A stretch of DNA of 36,233 nucleotides from Desulfobacteraceae bacterium (GTDB lineage: Bacteria > Desulfobacterota > Desulfobacteria > Desulfobacterales > JAABSP01), in contig JAABSP010000051.1 in the NCBI GenBank assembly GCA_011390345.1, positions 1-36,233 of the forward strand, given 5' to 3'. Shown here in pieces: positions 7,968-15,671 of this stretch. The position numbers and the translations under genes were made by a program. Within the stretch, counting starts at the first letter, position 1. Each line of letters opens with the position of its first letter. The notes beneath the pieces were generated by a model that worked only from the letters and a program-made list of their open reading frames with translations, did no database searches and was not told where the DNA came from.

Positions 7968-8642
7968 ATGTTCCGAGACCTATATGCCCGCTTCAGAGGC
8001 GGGTGCATGAAACTGTTCCGCAGAGAGGGCGAGGAGGTTGCCTTTATCGGGACCGCATTTCTGGTGCATTCTGAAGGATACCTGCTGACGACTGCCCACA
8101 TTCTCTACAGCAGGGAGAACCTGATGGTGGCGCCGGCCCAGGATTTCGATGATTTTTCCCCCATGTCCGCGGAGACGGTGGTGCCGCTGCCGGCCGACGT
8201 GGTTGCCATTGACAAAGACCGGGATCAGGCATTGCTCAAATTCCACCACGAGATCGACATCAACATGCCGGATCATCTCATAGGCGTGCCGGGCTCGGTT
8301 TCCCTGGGCAGCAGCGCGGTCTGCATCGGATTTGCCTATGGTTTCTACAACATCTACACCCAGGTGGTTCAGCAGTCTGTGATCAGCTCGAAATTCATCT
8401 CTCCCAACGGCACAAACCTGATTCTTTTCGATGCCGCGGTTCCCGAGGGCAGCCGGGGCGGGCCTCTGGTCAGCACCGATGACGGCCGGGTGATCGGGGT
8501 AATCGGGGGTCGTTTCGATCCCCAGGCGATATCGGGGGTTCATGCGGGAAAGGATGCTCTCCTGCCGCCGAATATCTCCTATGCCGTCTCCGTCGAGTAC
8601 GGTGCGGCACTGCTGGAAGCGCAAGAGGTTGAGGTGATTTAG
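7968..8642 (+). CDS. Trypsin-like serine protease fold, catalytic Ser replaced by Arg
   Basis: The 224-residue protein has a chymotrypsin-fold pattern: FIGTAFLVHSEGYLLTTAHIL with the expected catalytic His44, DQALLKF with Asp86, and EGSRGGPLV at 160-168. In active S1 enzymes the last motif is GxSGGP. Here it reads G-S-R-G-G-P, so the nucleophile position (163) is Arg and a serine is displaced one residue upstream. The codons ggc agc cgg ggc ggg cct are unambiguous. It could be a pseudo-protease with a binding or regulatory role. No signal peptide or PDZ domain is visible. The ribosome-binding site is GGAGG, 7-8 nt before ATG. The gene ends the osmolyte cluster just before a terminator. Confidence 0.75.
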   Translation: MFRDLYARFRGGCMKLFRREGEEVAFIGTAFLVHSEGYLLTTAHILYSRENLMVAPAQDFDDFSPMSAETVVPLPADVVAIDKDRDQALLKFHHEIDINMPDHLIGVPGSVSLGSSAVCIGFAYGFYNIYTQVVQQSVISSKFISPNGTNLILFDAAVPEGSRGGPLVSTDDGRVIGVIGGRFDPQAISGVHAGKDALLPPNISYAVSVEYGAALLEAQEVEVI

Positions 8643-8717
8643 AAAAATTCAACAGCGGCCTTTTCCGAACAAGGCGCAGAAATAGAAAGGTCGAAGTTGT
8701 TAGAACGGATCTGAGGG

Positions 8718-8744
8718 AAAGGGGTGTTGGCAGCACCCCTTTTT
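8718..8744 (+). terminator. Rho-independent terminator after the osmolyte cluster
   Basis: AAAGGGGTG (8718-8726) pairs with CACCCCTTT (8734-8742) across a 7-nt loop, and the 3' arm runs into a T-tract. This is a strong intrinsic terminator about 75 nt after the protease-like gene. Confidence 0.88.
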
Positions 8745-8841
8745 ACGTTTCAGATGCTACTGAACCGTATCCGGTGCATGATAAAGGCTTTGAACGGATT
8801 TCCACTCAACAACCCGAACGGCCTTTTTCATTATATTCCAT

Positions 8842-8870
8842 TTGAAATCCATCCAATAAAATATTATAAA
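8842..8870 (+). promoter_or_regulatory. Sigma-70-type promoter for the response regulator gene
   Basis: TTGAAA (8842-8847), exactly 17 nt of spacer, then TATAAA (8865-8870). It lies in the AT-rich stretch between the terminator and the response regulator and would give a leader of about 70 nt. The rest of 8745-8948 holds no convincing gene; a 32-codon ORF from ATG 8894 overlaps the regulator start but has no good ribosome-binding site. Confidence 0.7.
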
Positions 8871-8948
8871 AGGAGAGCGGGATTGATCCGAAAATGAAAA
8901 AGATCAAAACTTGGATCGAAGGATATCAAAGGGCATCGGAGGTAGAAT

Positions 8949-9599
8949 ATGCCGCAAACGGAAAAGGAGACGATCCTGCTGGTGGACGATGATCCGGTCA
9001 ACCTGCAGGTGCTCCTGGAATATCTGGATGAGGAAGGGTTTAGGGTGCTGATTGCCGAAGATGGCGAAGATGCCATTGAACAGGCTGAATTCGCCCAGCC
9101 CAATATCATCCTGCTGGATGTGATGATGCCGGGGATGAACGGTTTCGAGACCTGCGAATATCTGAGAAAGCATTCCCAGACCAGAGAGATCCCGGTGATC
9201 CTGATCACTGCGCTCTCCGACACCCGGAACAAGATCAAGGGGTTTCATTCGGGCGCGGTCGATTATATCGTCAAACCCTTTCAGCAGGAGGAGGTGCTGG
9301 CCCGGATCCAGACCCATCTGACCCTGCAGCGGCAGAAAACAGAGCTTAGGGCGGCACTTGAGAAGGTCAAGCTGTTGAGCGGTCTGCTGCCCATCTGCTC
9401 CAACTGCAAGATGATAAGAGATGACAAGGGGTACTGGCAGCAGATCGAATCCTATATCCGGAAGCACTCCGAGGCCGAGTTCAGCCATGCCCTCTGCCCC
9501 GAATGCGCCCAGCGCCTCTATCCGGACCTCTATGCGCGGGTCAAGGAGAAGCTGTCCCCACATCTGGTAATGAAAGAGGAGGACGAACATGGCAATTGA
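8949..9599 (+). CDS. Response regulator: REC domain with C-terminal four-cysteine module
   Basis: Residues 1-125 are a receiver domain: acidic pocket DDD near residue 14, phospho-acceptor Asp57 in LLDVMMPG, and Lys109 in IVKPF. After a short coiled linker (about 125-145) comes a tail with CSNC (150, 153) and CPEC (183, 186) around GYWQQIESYIRKHS. This paired-Cys module recurs in bacterial signalling proteins and may bind metal. There is no HTH or enzymatic output domain, so output is probably through protein contact. ATG follows GGAGG. No histidine kinase is adjacent; the hybrid kinase at 25.1 kb is a possible but unproven partner. Confidence 0.85.
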   Translation: MPQTEKETILLVDDDPVNLQVLLEYLDEEGFRVLIAEDGEDAIEQAEFAQPNIILLDVMMPGMNGFETCEYLRKHSQTREIPVILITALSDTRNKIKGFHSGAVDYIVKPFQQEEVLARIQTHLTLQRQKTELRAALEKVKLLSGLLPICSNCKMIRDDKGYWQQIESYIRKHSEAEFSHALCPECAQRLYPDLYARVKEKLSPHLVMKEEDEHGN

Positions 9600-9631
9600 C
9601 AATATTTTCTCCATCAGCTAGGATAAGCCCT

Positions 9632-10387
9632 ATGGAAACCAAGATCTCATTTCAAAATCATCAGGCGGAGAAACTGGTCGGGACTCTTCACGAGCCCGAA
9701 AGATTTTCGGGCAATGGCGTAATTGTTGCCCACTGCTTCACCTGCTCTCAGAACATCCGGCTGCTTAAGGAACTGGCGGCCGCGCTTGCAGCAGAAGGCT
9801 TCATGACCCTGCGCTTCGATTTCTCCGGCAACGGCAGAAGCGAGGGGAGTTTTGCCGACGCCACCTATTCCAAGGGGATCGCGGAGATGCATCTGGCCGC
9901 GGATTTCCTGATAAAGAAGGGGGCCGAGCGTCTCGGCTTTGCGGGCCACAGCATGGGGTCGGCCATCGCGATCCTTGCCGGGGCCCAACATTCTGCGGTA
10001 AAGGGGGTCTGCGGCATCGGGGGCCGGTCATCGGGGCTGGGGGCCGCGGGTTTTCTAAATGAAGGGCAGCAGAAAGAGCTGGAGAAGACCGGAAAGGTGA
10101 GCTTCACCAGCCGGAACCGGGAGCTTTTTCTGACAAAGGATTTCTTTGCCGATGCAGCAGGACATGATCTTGCCGGAGCCATTGAAAGCTATCCAAAGCC
10201 GCTCTGCCTTATCCACGGGGATAAAGACATGATCATTCCCCCGTCCGAAGCCCATAATGCTAAAGAACTCAACCCGGATGTGGAAGTTTCAATCATCGAG
10301 GGGGCAGATCATATGTTTTCGGATGAGGGGGACAGGGCTGAGGCGGTGCAGAGGGCTGTGGAATGGATGAAGGGACGGTTTTGGTGA
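9632..10387 (+). CDS. Alpha/beta hydrolase (serine hydrolase family)
   Basis: The 251-residue protein has the nucleophile elbow GHSMGS (Ser107), the acid loop HGDKDMIIP (Asp199) and the catalytic histidine in GADHMF (His227), so a complete triad is present. The family includes esterases and acyl-hydrolases; the FDFSGNGRSEGSF oxyanion-side segment is typical of the DUF/osmotically-inducible hydrolase-like group. I chose ATG 9632 because upstream in-frame residues overlap the response regulator and look non-native. The ribosome-binding site is a weak AGGA. It starts 32 nt after the response regulator and probably shares its promoter. The TGA stop lies in the start of a tandem repeat. The substrate is unknown. 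Confidence 0.85.
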   Translation: METKISFQNHQAEKLVGTLHEPERFSGNGVIVAHCFTCSQNIRLLKELAAALAAEGFMTLRFDFSGNGRSEGSFADATYSKGIAEMHLAADFLIKKGAERLGFAGHSMGSAIAILAGAQHSAVKGVCGIGGRSSGLGAAGFLNEGQQKELEKTGKVSFTSRNRELFLTKDFFADAAGHDLAGAIESYPKPLCLIHGDKDMIIPPSEAHNAKELNPDVEVSIIEGADHMFSDEGDRAEAVQRAVEWMKGRFW

Positions 10388-10430
10388 ATGGTGAATGGTG
10401 AATAGTGGTTGGTGGTTGGTGATTGGTGGA
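10383..10430. repeat. GGTGAAT heptamer repeat and GGTTGGTG array
   Basis: Three exact GGTGAAT heptamers (10383-10403) are followed by AGTGGTT, GGTGGTT, GGTGATT and GGTGG variants. They overlap the hydrolase stop codon. The sequence family matches the arrays at 971-1004 (opposite strand) and 3472-3545. Confidence 0.85.
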
Positions 10431-10500
10431 ATATTCGTTCAGCGGTGATGCTGAGTTTTTGACAATTGAACCGATGAATCTTGCTTGAGGGATTTTTTTG

Positions 10501-13326
10501 ATGAACATTCCTGAGACACTCAATCTGGAATACCTGGAACAGCAGTATCTGCAGTGGAAATCGGCTCCGGACTCCCTGAGCCGGGAATGGCAGTTCTTCT
10601 TCAAAGGCTTTGAGGCGGGGTTCGCTTTCGATGGGGACGCCGAGGGCCAAACGCCGCGTTCGATACCGGAGACCGAACCGGAAGCCGAACAGAAGGCCGA
10701 ACCGGGGACCCCAGGGGCCGGCTCATTTTCCGAGGCCGATCTCATGCGCCAGTCCAATGTGGACCGGCTGATCTACCGGTATCGGGATCTGGGGCATCTG
10801 CTGGCCTGCCTCGATCCTCTGTCGGCCTGCCCCACGAGCCATCGGCTGCTGGAACTCTCTGCATTCGATCTTGCTGATGGGGATCTGGAACAATCTTTTT
10901 ATGCCCGAACCCTGATTCCGGAGGGGAAAGCCCCGCTCAAAGAGATTGTGGCCACCCTCAAGGAGACCTACTGCCGTTCCATTGGTGTGGAATATATGCA
11001 CATCCAGGACCCCGGGGAGCGGGAATGGCTCCAGGCCCGGATGGAGCCGAACCGGAACCGGCCCCAACTCGAGAAGAAAGAGCGGGTACGGATCTTTGAA
11101 AAGCTGAGCGAGGCCGCACTGTTTGAAGGTTTCATGAACAAGAAGTACATCGCGCAGACCCGGTTTTCCATCGAGGGCGCGGATGCGGCCATTCCGCTGC
11201 TGGACGCTCTTTTCGCCCATTTCGCAGCCCGAGGAGGCAAAGAGGTAGTGATGGGAATGGCCCACCGGGGGAGGCTATCTATCCAGACCAATGTGTTGAG
11301 CCGGCCCTACGAGGAGATCTTCAGCCAGTTCGAGCATTGCTACGACACGGAGAACCTGATCGGCTCCGGTGATGTCAAGTACCACAACGGCTATCTCACG
11401 AACCTGGAGACGGGCAGCGGAAAGTCGATCCGGGCCTATATGGTGGACAACCCTAGCCATCTCGAATCGGTTGACCCGGTGGTGGAGGGCGCGGCCCGGG
11501 CACTGGGGGATCTGATGAAGGAGCGGGATCGAAGCATGATCCTGCCGCTGCTGATCCACGGGGATGCGGCCTTCGCGGGCCAGGGGATCGTGCCCGAGAC
11601 CCTGAATATCTCCCAGTTGGAGGGGTATCGGACCGGCGGAACGGTCCATCTGATCATCAACAACCAGATCGGCTACACCACCTTGCCGGAAAACGCCCGA
11701 TCCACCCGGTATGCTACCGACGTGGCCAAGATGCTCATGATCCCGATCTTCCATGTTCACGGCGAGAATCCTGAAGCGGTGGTGCATGTGGCAAATCTGG
11801 CCGCGGAATATCGAAGGGAATTTGCAAAAGATGTGGTGATCGATCTGATCTGCTACCGGCGCTATGGCCACAATGAGGGGGATGAACCCTACTTCACCCA
11901 GCCGGCCATGTATGCCCGGATCAAAGACCGGCCCCCGGTCCACCGCCTCTACGGAGACAGGCTGCTGGAGGAAGGGGTCATTCAACAGGAGCTGATCGAC
12001 GGCATCGAGGCGCGGGTCAGCGAAACGCTGAAAGAAGCCTTTGATTCCACCCACGGCACAGCGTGCGCGTTTCCCGTATCAAGCTTTTTCAAAGAATGGA
12101 ACGAGTTCAAGAGCAAATACACCCATGAACCGACCGAAACCGGCGTGGAAGAAGAGCGGCTTCTGGAACTGGCAAGAAAGCTCAACACCCTGCCCGAGGA
12201 TTTCACGCCGCACCGGAAGCTCGATGCGATCTTGAAAAAACGGCTGGAGGCCGTGGAATCGGGGGAAGGGATCGACTGGGCCAACGCGGAGGCTCTCTCC
12301 TTTGCCTCTCTGCTGGTCGAGGGGATTCCGATCCGCCTTTCGGGGCAGGACTGTCAGCGGGGAACCTTCAGCCAGCGCCACAGCGTTCTGGTGGACAACA
12401 ATTCCGAAGCGGAATATCTGCCCCTGAACAACCTCTCCGAGGATCAGGCCCAGTATCGGGCCTATAACAGCCTGCTTGCCGAGGCGAGCATATTGGGCTT
12501 TGAATACGGATACTCCCTGGTGCAGCCAAAGGGGCTCACCCTCTGGGAGGCGCAGTTCGGCGATTTTGCCAACAACGCGCAGTCGATCATCGACCTCTAT
12601 ATCGCCAGCGGACAGGCCAAGTGGCAGCGCCTCAACGGGCTGGTGATGCTGCTGCCACACGGACTGGAGGGGTTGGGGCCCGAACACTCCAGCGCCCGGC
12701 CCGAGCGGTTTCTGCAGCTCTGCGCAGATGACAACATGCAGGTCTGCAACCCGACCACGCCGGCCCAGTACTTTCATCTGCTGCGCCGCCAGATCAAGAG
12801 CCCGCACCGGAAACCGCTCATCGTTCTCACCCCCAAAAGCCTGCTCCGCAACCCCCAGGCCGTCTCGGCTCGGGAGGCCTTCACAGGGGGGAGCTTTAAG
12901 GAGGTGATCGATGACGAAAAGGATATCGAATCCCCCAAGCGGCTGCTGATCTGCTCCGGAAAGCTCTATTACGAGCTGCTGAAACGGCGGGAGGAACTCA
13001 GCGAGGAGATCGCGATCATCCGGCTGGAGCAGTACTATCCCTTTCCCCGGAAGCCGATGGAGATGATCCTGGAAAAGTACGGCGAGGTGAGCCAGTGGTG
13101 CTGGGTTCAGGAGGAGCCGGCCAATATGGGGGCATGGACATTCATCGCCCAGCGGCTGGAGATTCTGGCGGACCGGCCCATCCGCTATATCGGCCGGAAA
13201 TCGTCATCGAGCCCGGCCACCGGCTTTCCCAAGATATATCGGGCCGAGCAGGCCGCCATCGTGGAGGAGGCTGTGGGCCCGCCGCCCGATCAGGTCCACG
13301 CGGCCGCGAAATACCAAGGAGGCTGA
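10501..13326 (+). CDS. sucA: 2-oxoglutarate dehydrogenase E1 component
   Basis: The 941-residue protein is close in length to E. coli SucA. It shows an N-terminal NLEYLEQQYLQWKSAPDSLS arm used for E2 contact, then GMAHRGRLSIQTNVLSRPYEEIF, the thiamine-diphosphate region HGDAAFAGQGIVPETLN and the GHNEGDEP segment, and C-terminally GLEGLGPEHSSARPERFLQLCADDNMQVCNPTTPAQYFHLLRRQ-like residues. It decarboxylates 2-oxoglutarate and reductively succinylates the E2 lipoyl group. A TTG at 10498 is an alternative start directly before the ATG; GAGG at 10487-10490 could serve either. It is separated from sucB by about 2.3 kb of accessory genes, which is unusual. Confidence 0.97.
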   Translation: MNIPETLNLEYLEQQYLQWKSAPDSLSREWQFFFKGFEAGFAFDGDAEGQTPRSIPETEPEAEQKAEPGTPGAGSFSEADLMRQSNVDRLIYRYRDLGHLLACLDPLSACPTSHRLLELSAFDLADGDLEQSFYARTLIPEGKAPLKEIVATLKETYCRSIGVEYMHIQDPGEREWLQARMEPNRNRPQLEKKERVRIFEKLSEAALFEGFMNKKYIAQTRFSIEGADAAIPLLDALFAHFAARGGKEVVMGMAHRGRLSIQTNVLSRPYEEIFSQFEHCYDTENLIGSGDVKYHNGYLTNLETGSGKSIRAYMVDNPSHLESVDPVVEGAARALGDLMKERDRSMILPLLIHGDAAFAGQGIVPETLNISQLEGYRTGGTVHLIINNQIGYTTLPENARSTRYATDVAKMLMIPIFHVHGENPEAVVHVANLAAEYRREFAKDVVIDLICYRRYGHNEGDEPYFTQPAMYARIKDRPPVHRLYGDRLLEEGVIQQELIDGIEARVSETLKEAFDSTHGTACAFPVSSFFKEWNEFKSKYTHEPTETGVEEERLLELARKLNTLPEDFTPHRKLDAILKKRLEAVESGEGIDWANAEALSFASLLVEGIPIRLSGQDCQRGTFSQRHSVLVDNNSEAEYLPLNNLSEDQAQYRAYNSLLAEASILGFEYGYSLVQPKGLTLWEAQFGDFANNAQSIIDLYIASGQAKWQRLNGLVMLLPHGLEGLGPEHSSARPERFLQLCADDNMQVCNPTTPAQYFHLLRRQIKSPHRKPLIVLTPKSLLRNPQAVSAREAFTGGSFKEVIDDEKDIESPKRLLICSGKLYYELLKRREELSEEIAIIRLEQYYPFPRKPMEMILEKYGEVSQWCWVQEEPANMGAWTFIAQRLEILADRPIRYIGRKSSSSPATGFPKIYRAEQAAIVEEAVGPPPDQVHAAAKYQGG

Positions 13327-13332
13327 TGAAAG

Positions 13333-13809
13333 ATGGAATGGTCTCAGGCAATGGAAGATCCTGCGCTTAAAAATCTTCCGTACAAGATCGAACTGAACCG
13401 GTGGGGGAAAGTAGTTTTGAGCCCGGCATCAAACAGACACGGATGGATCCAATCGGAATTGAGCGGCTTTCTGCGGGAGCACCGGAAGGATGGCATGGTA
13501 ATCACAGAGTGTTCCGTGGCAACTTCAAAAGGGGTGAAGGTTGCGGATGTGGCATGGGGCTCCGGAGAATTTTTCCGCAGAAATGAGTTCGAGACTCCCT
13601 ATCAGGAGGCCCCGGATCTCTGCATCGAAATCGTCTCTCCCTCCAATGTACCTCAGGAGATGGAAGAAAAGGTGGAACTCTATCTGGCAAAAGGGGCAGA
13701 AGAGGTCTGGATCTGCGAGGAAAGCGGCAGGATCACTTTCCATGCACACCGGGGAATCGAGCCGGTTTCCCGGCTTTTTCCCCATGCACCGAATCGCCTG
13801 GAAATCTGA
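13333..13809 (+). CDS. Uma2 family (DUF820) putative endonuclease
   Basis: The 158-residue protein shows the Uma2 PD-(D/E)XK-like pattern: VADVAWGS (Asp72), then PDLCIEIVSPSN (Asp95, Glu99), a conserved Lys in EEKVELYL, and GAEEVWICEE. Members are often single small genes of unknown biological role, abundant in cyanobacteria and other bacteria with many TA genes. It begins 7 nt after sucA with a GAAAGATGG context, so it would ride on the sucA transcript. Together with the TA pair that follows, it looks like inserted accessory material. Confidence 0.85.
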   Translation: MEWSQAMEDPALKNLPYKIELNRWGKVVLSPASNRHGWIQSELSGFLREHRKDGMVITECSVATSKGVKVADVAWGSGEFFRRNEFETPYQEAPDLCIEIVSPSNVPQEMEEKVELYLAKGAEEVWICEESGRITFHAHRGIEPVSRLFPHAPNRLEI

Positions 13810-13839
13810 AAAGGTAATATTGGAAAGGAATGATTGATA

Positions 13840-14052
13840 ATGCAGGTTATCGAAGTTACATACAAAGATGGAGCTTTTGTTCCTGTACAGAAACTGAATA
13901 TCGAAAAGGAAGGTAAAAAGTTCAAGATTCTGATTATCGAAAGGGGAACTCCGGAAACGGAGCAGGAGGAATTTTTCAGATTCGTAGATCGCTTTTCTTT
14001 TACACTTCCCGAAGATTACACCTTTGACCGGGATGAAATCTATGAGTCATAA
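13840..14052 (+). CDS. DUF104 (AF2212-like) antitoxin
   Basis: The 70-residue protein begins MQVIEVTYKDGAFVPVQKL, the beta-strand pattern of DUF104/AF2212-like antitoxins, and ends in an acidic/aromatic tail, YTFDRDEIYES, likely the toxin-binding part. ATG 13840 lies behind GGAAAGGA; a TTG at 13834 is possible but less likely. It overlaps the PIN toxin by 11 nt, the usual TA arrangement. The gene is AT-richer than sucA and sucB, consistent with transfer. The DRDEIY end recurs in the orphan gene at 18519. Confidence 0.82.
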   Translation: MQVIEVTYKDGAFVPVQKLNIEKEGKKFKILIIERGTPETEQEEFFRFVDRFSFTLPEDYTFDRDEIYES

Positions 14053-14461
14053 AATCATTATTGATACGAACCTGTGGGTTTATCTGTATGCTCATCATCC
14101 TGAAGAAAAATATCATAGAGTGAGGCGGCTTATACAGGATCAGTATGATGCGATTGTTTTAAGCCCTCAGATTGCGGGTGAATTGTATCATGTGTTGACA
14201 AGAAAGAATCTCTGCTCAAAGAAAAAGGCCAAAGAAATCATTGTTCATATGGTAACGGCTTTTCAAGTAGTCGAACTCGAAATTTCATGCGTCATAAAGA
14301 CACTGGAGATAGCGGAAAGATATCATTTTTCATATTGGGACAGCCAGATCGTCGCGACTGCGCTTTTGAAGGATTGCCATGAAATCCATTCCGAAGATAT
14401 GCAGCATGGTCAAGTAATTGAAAAGAAAGTTCGCATCATAAACCCTTTACTGGTGTCATGA
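14042..14461 (+). CDS. PIN-domain ribonuclease toxin (VapC-like)
   Basis: The 139-residue PIN protein carries the acidic residues expected for magnesium-dependent RNA cleavage: Asp8 (IIIDTNLWVY), Glu47 (IAGELYHVL), Asp100 (YWDSQIVATA) and Asp119 (HSEDMQHG). It therefore looks catalytically intact. ATG 14042 overlaps the antitoxin end and avoids the six extra residues of an upstream in-frame start. AT-rich codon use (aaa, gaa, att) contrasts with the neighbouring metabolic genes. With the DUF104 gene it forms a complete type II TA module lodged between sucA and sucB. Confidence 0.88.
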   Translation: MSHKIIIDTNLWVYLYAHHPEEKYHRVRRLIQDQYDAIVLSPQIAGELYHVLTRKNLCSKKKAKEIIVHMVTAFQVVELEISCVIKTLEIAERYHFSYWDSQIVATALLKDCHEIHSEDMQHGQVIEKKVRIINPLLVS

Positions 14462-14543
14462 CGATATTCTGAAAATCTGAGGAAACGATTTCCGGCAATG
14501 ATGCATACCCTGTTGAACGCTTACGAAAGGAAAGGAAAAGAAC

Positions 14544-15314
14544 ATGAGAATCAAAGCATTGCTCAGTTGTATCCTCATCTGCGGCCTTTTTGCTCCCTCA
14601 CTTTCCGCGGTCGAGATCATAGCTCCGGCCATCCAGGATATGGTTACTGAATCGGGCGACGGCAAATATCAGCAGGTGATGAAAGAAGCGGCAAAGCGGG
14701 CCGGCGTGACATATCAGGAGATCTTTTATCCCATCAAACGGGCTCTGGCCGTCTTTGAGCAGGAAGAAAAGGATTGCATCTACTCCTATACGGATCAGGC
14801 AAAGGAGATCGCCGGCCCCGAGAAGATCATCACCAGCTATCCCTTTACCGTCTTCAAACTTTATATGTTCACCAGAAAGGTAACCGAACCGCCCACTTCG
14901 CCGGAACAGCTCGTGGGAAAGCAGGTCGGCGGTGTTATGGGCCATGAGGGGTTTTACGACAGACTCAAGGATCTGAAGATCGATTATTCAATGGCCAATG
15001 ACGACGAACAGAACCTGAAGATGCTGGAAATGGAGCGGGTCGATGTGCTGCTCGGATTTCTGCCGGATCTCGCGGAAGCTTCGGCTGACATGGCCTATGC
15101 ACCGGATGCTTACCTCTATACCGGCTATGACGCCATCAACTGCAGAAAGAATCCCGAGACCGAAATCTTTATCGAAAAGATCAGCCGCGCGATCAAAGAG
15201 ATGAAGGCGGACGGAACCCTCAAATCCATCATGGGCAGTTATTATCTGGAATTCGAATATCCTGTGCAGACAACAGAAAACAAGGAAAGGGAAAAAGAAG
15301 TCGATCATCGATGA
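14544..15314 (+). CDS. Periplasmic solute-binding protein, SBP_bac_3-like
   Basis: The 256-residue exported protein has a signal peptide (about residues 1-22, hydrophobic LLSCILICGLFAPS, cleavage after SLSA). The mature domain resembles family 3 binding proteins: VMKEAAKRAGVTY, a PEQLVGKQVGGVMGHEGFYDRL hinge, a MERVDVLLGFLPDLA second lobe, and IKEMKADGTLKSIMGSYYLEF at the end. The ribosome-binding site is AAAGGAAAGG. No ABC permease or ATPase is near. It overlaps the next small membrane gene by 4 nt (ATGA), so the two are translationally coupled. Ligand unknown. Confidence 0.8.
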   Translation: MRIKALLSCILICGLFAPSLSAVEIIAPAIQDMVTESGDGKYQQVMKEAAKRAGVTYQEIFYPIKRALAVFEQEEKDCIYSYTDQAKEIAGPEKIITSYPFTVFKLYMFTRKVTEPPTSPEQLVGKQVGGVMGHEGFYDRLKDLKIDYSMANDDEQNLKMLEMERVDVLLGFLPDLAEASADMAYAPDAYLYTGYDAINCRKNPETEIFIEKISRAIKEMKADGTLKSIMGSYYLEFEYPVQTTENKEREKEVDHR

Positions 15315-15616
15315 AACCGCTGAAAATTACCATTAGAAAGATCGTATCCGGGATCGCTATCATCTGTTTTTTTGCCGCACTGATCATCCTGATCCAGCGG
15401 GCCTATTTCTGGCTGAAGAACGGCTACTGGGTGTCGGAGTGCATTTATGATATCTGTTCGGCCAATTTCGCGGGCTGGTGGGGGAACAATCTGCATAACT
15501 GGGTGGGGGCCAAAAAGATTCTTCTCTGGATGTTCAGCGTCGATTATGTCTTTGTGCTGCTGGGCGTCACCTTCTTATGCGCTTTCATTCATGATTATTT
15601 TATCGGAGGCCGGTAA
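15311..15616 (+). CDS. Small two-helix membrane protein of unknown function
   Basis: The 101-residue protein has two predicted membrane helices, about 12-33 (IVSGIAIICFFAALIILI) and 73-95 (MFSVDYVFVLLGVTFLCAF), with a Trp- and Cys-containing loop between them (YWVSECIYDICSANFAGWWGNNLHNWVG). I do not recognise the family. Its ATG overlaps the stop of the binding-protein gene by 4 nt, which suggests the two products work together, perhaps as a membrane-anchored sensor or docking pair. It directly precedes the repeat in front of sucB. Confidence 0.6.
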   Translation: MKPLKITIRKIVSGIAIICFFAALIILIQRAYFWLKNGYWVSECIYDICSANFAGWWGNNLHNWVGAKKILLWMFSVDYVFVLLGVTFLCAFIHDYFIGGR

Positions 15617-15627
15617 AATGAGGATAA

Positions 15628-15671
15628 GGAGTTGAAATAGAGTTGAAAAAGAGCTGAAAAGGAGCTGAGAT
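15628..15671 (+). repeat. Four tandem 11-bp Shine-Dalgarno-bearing repeats before sucB
   Basis: Four units of 11 bp lie in phase at 15628, 15639, 15650 and 15661. They vary between GGAGTTGAAAT, AGAGTTGAAAA, AGAGCTGAAAA and GGAGCTGAGAT. Each contains a purine-rich GGAG or AGAG box. The last unit provides the sucB ribosome-binding site and runs into its ATG at 15670. Copy-number change here could tune sucB translation. Confidence 0.85.

Noticed and set aside
8894-8992. A 32-codon leader peptide ORF overlapping the response regulator start
   Set aside because: The nearest AAGGAG is about 20 nt upstream of its ATG, and the frame runs out of phase into the regulator, so I see no support for translation.
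954-10430. CRISPR array
   Set aside because: The repeats are 7-18 bp without regular unique spacers, and no cas genes are present.
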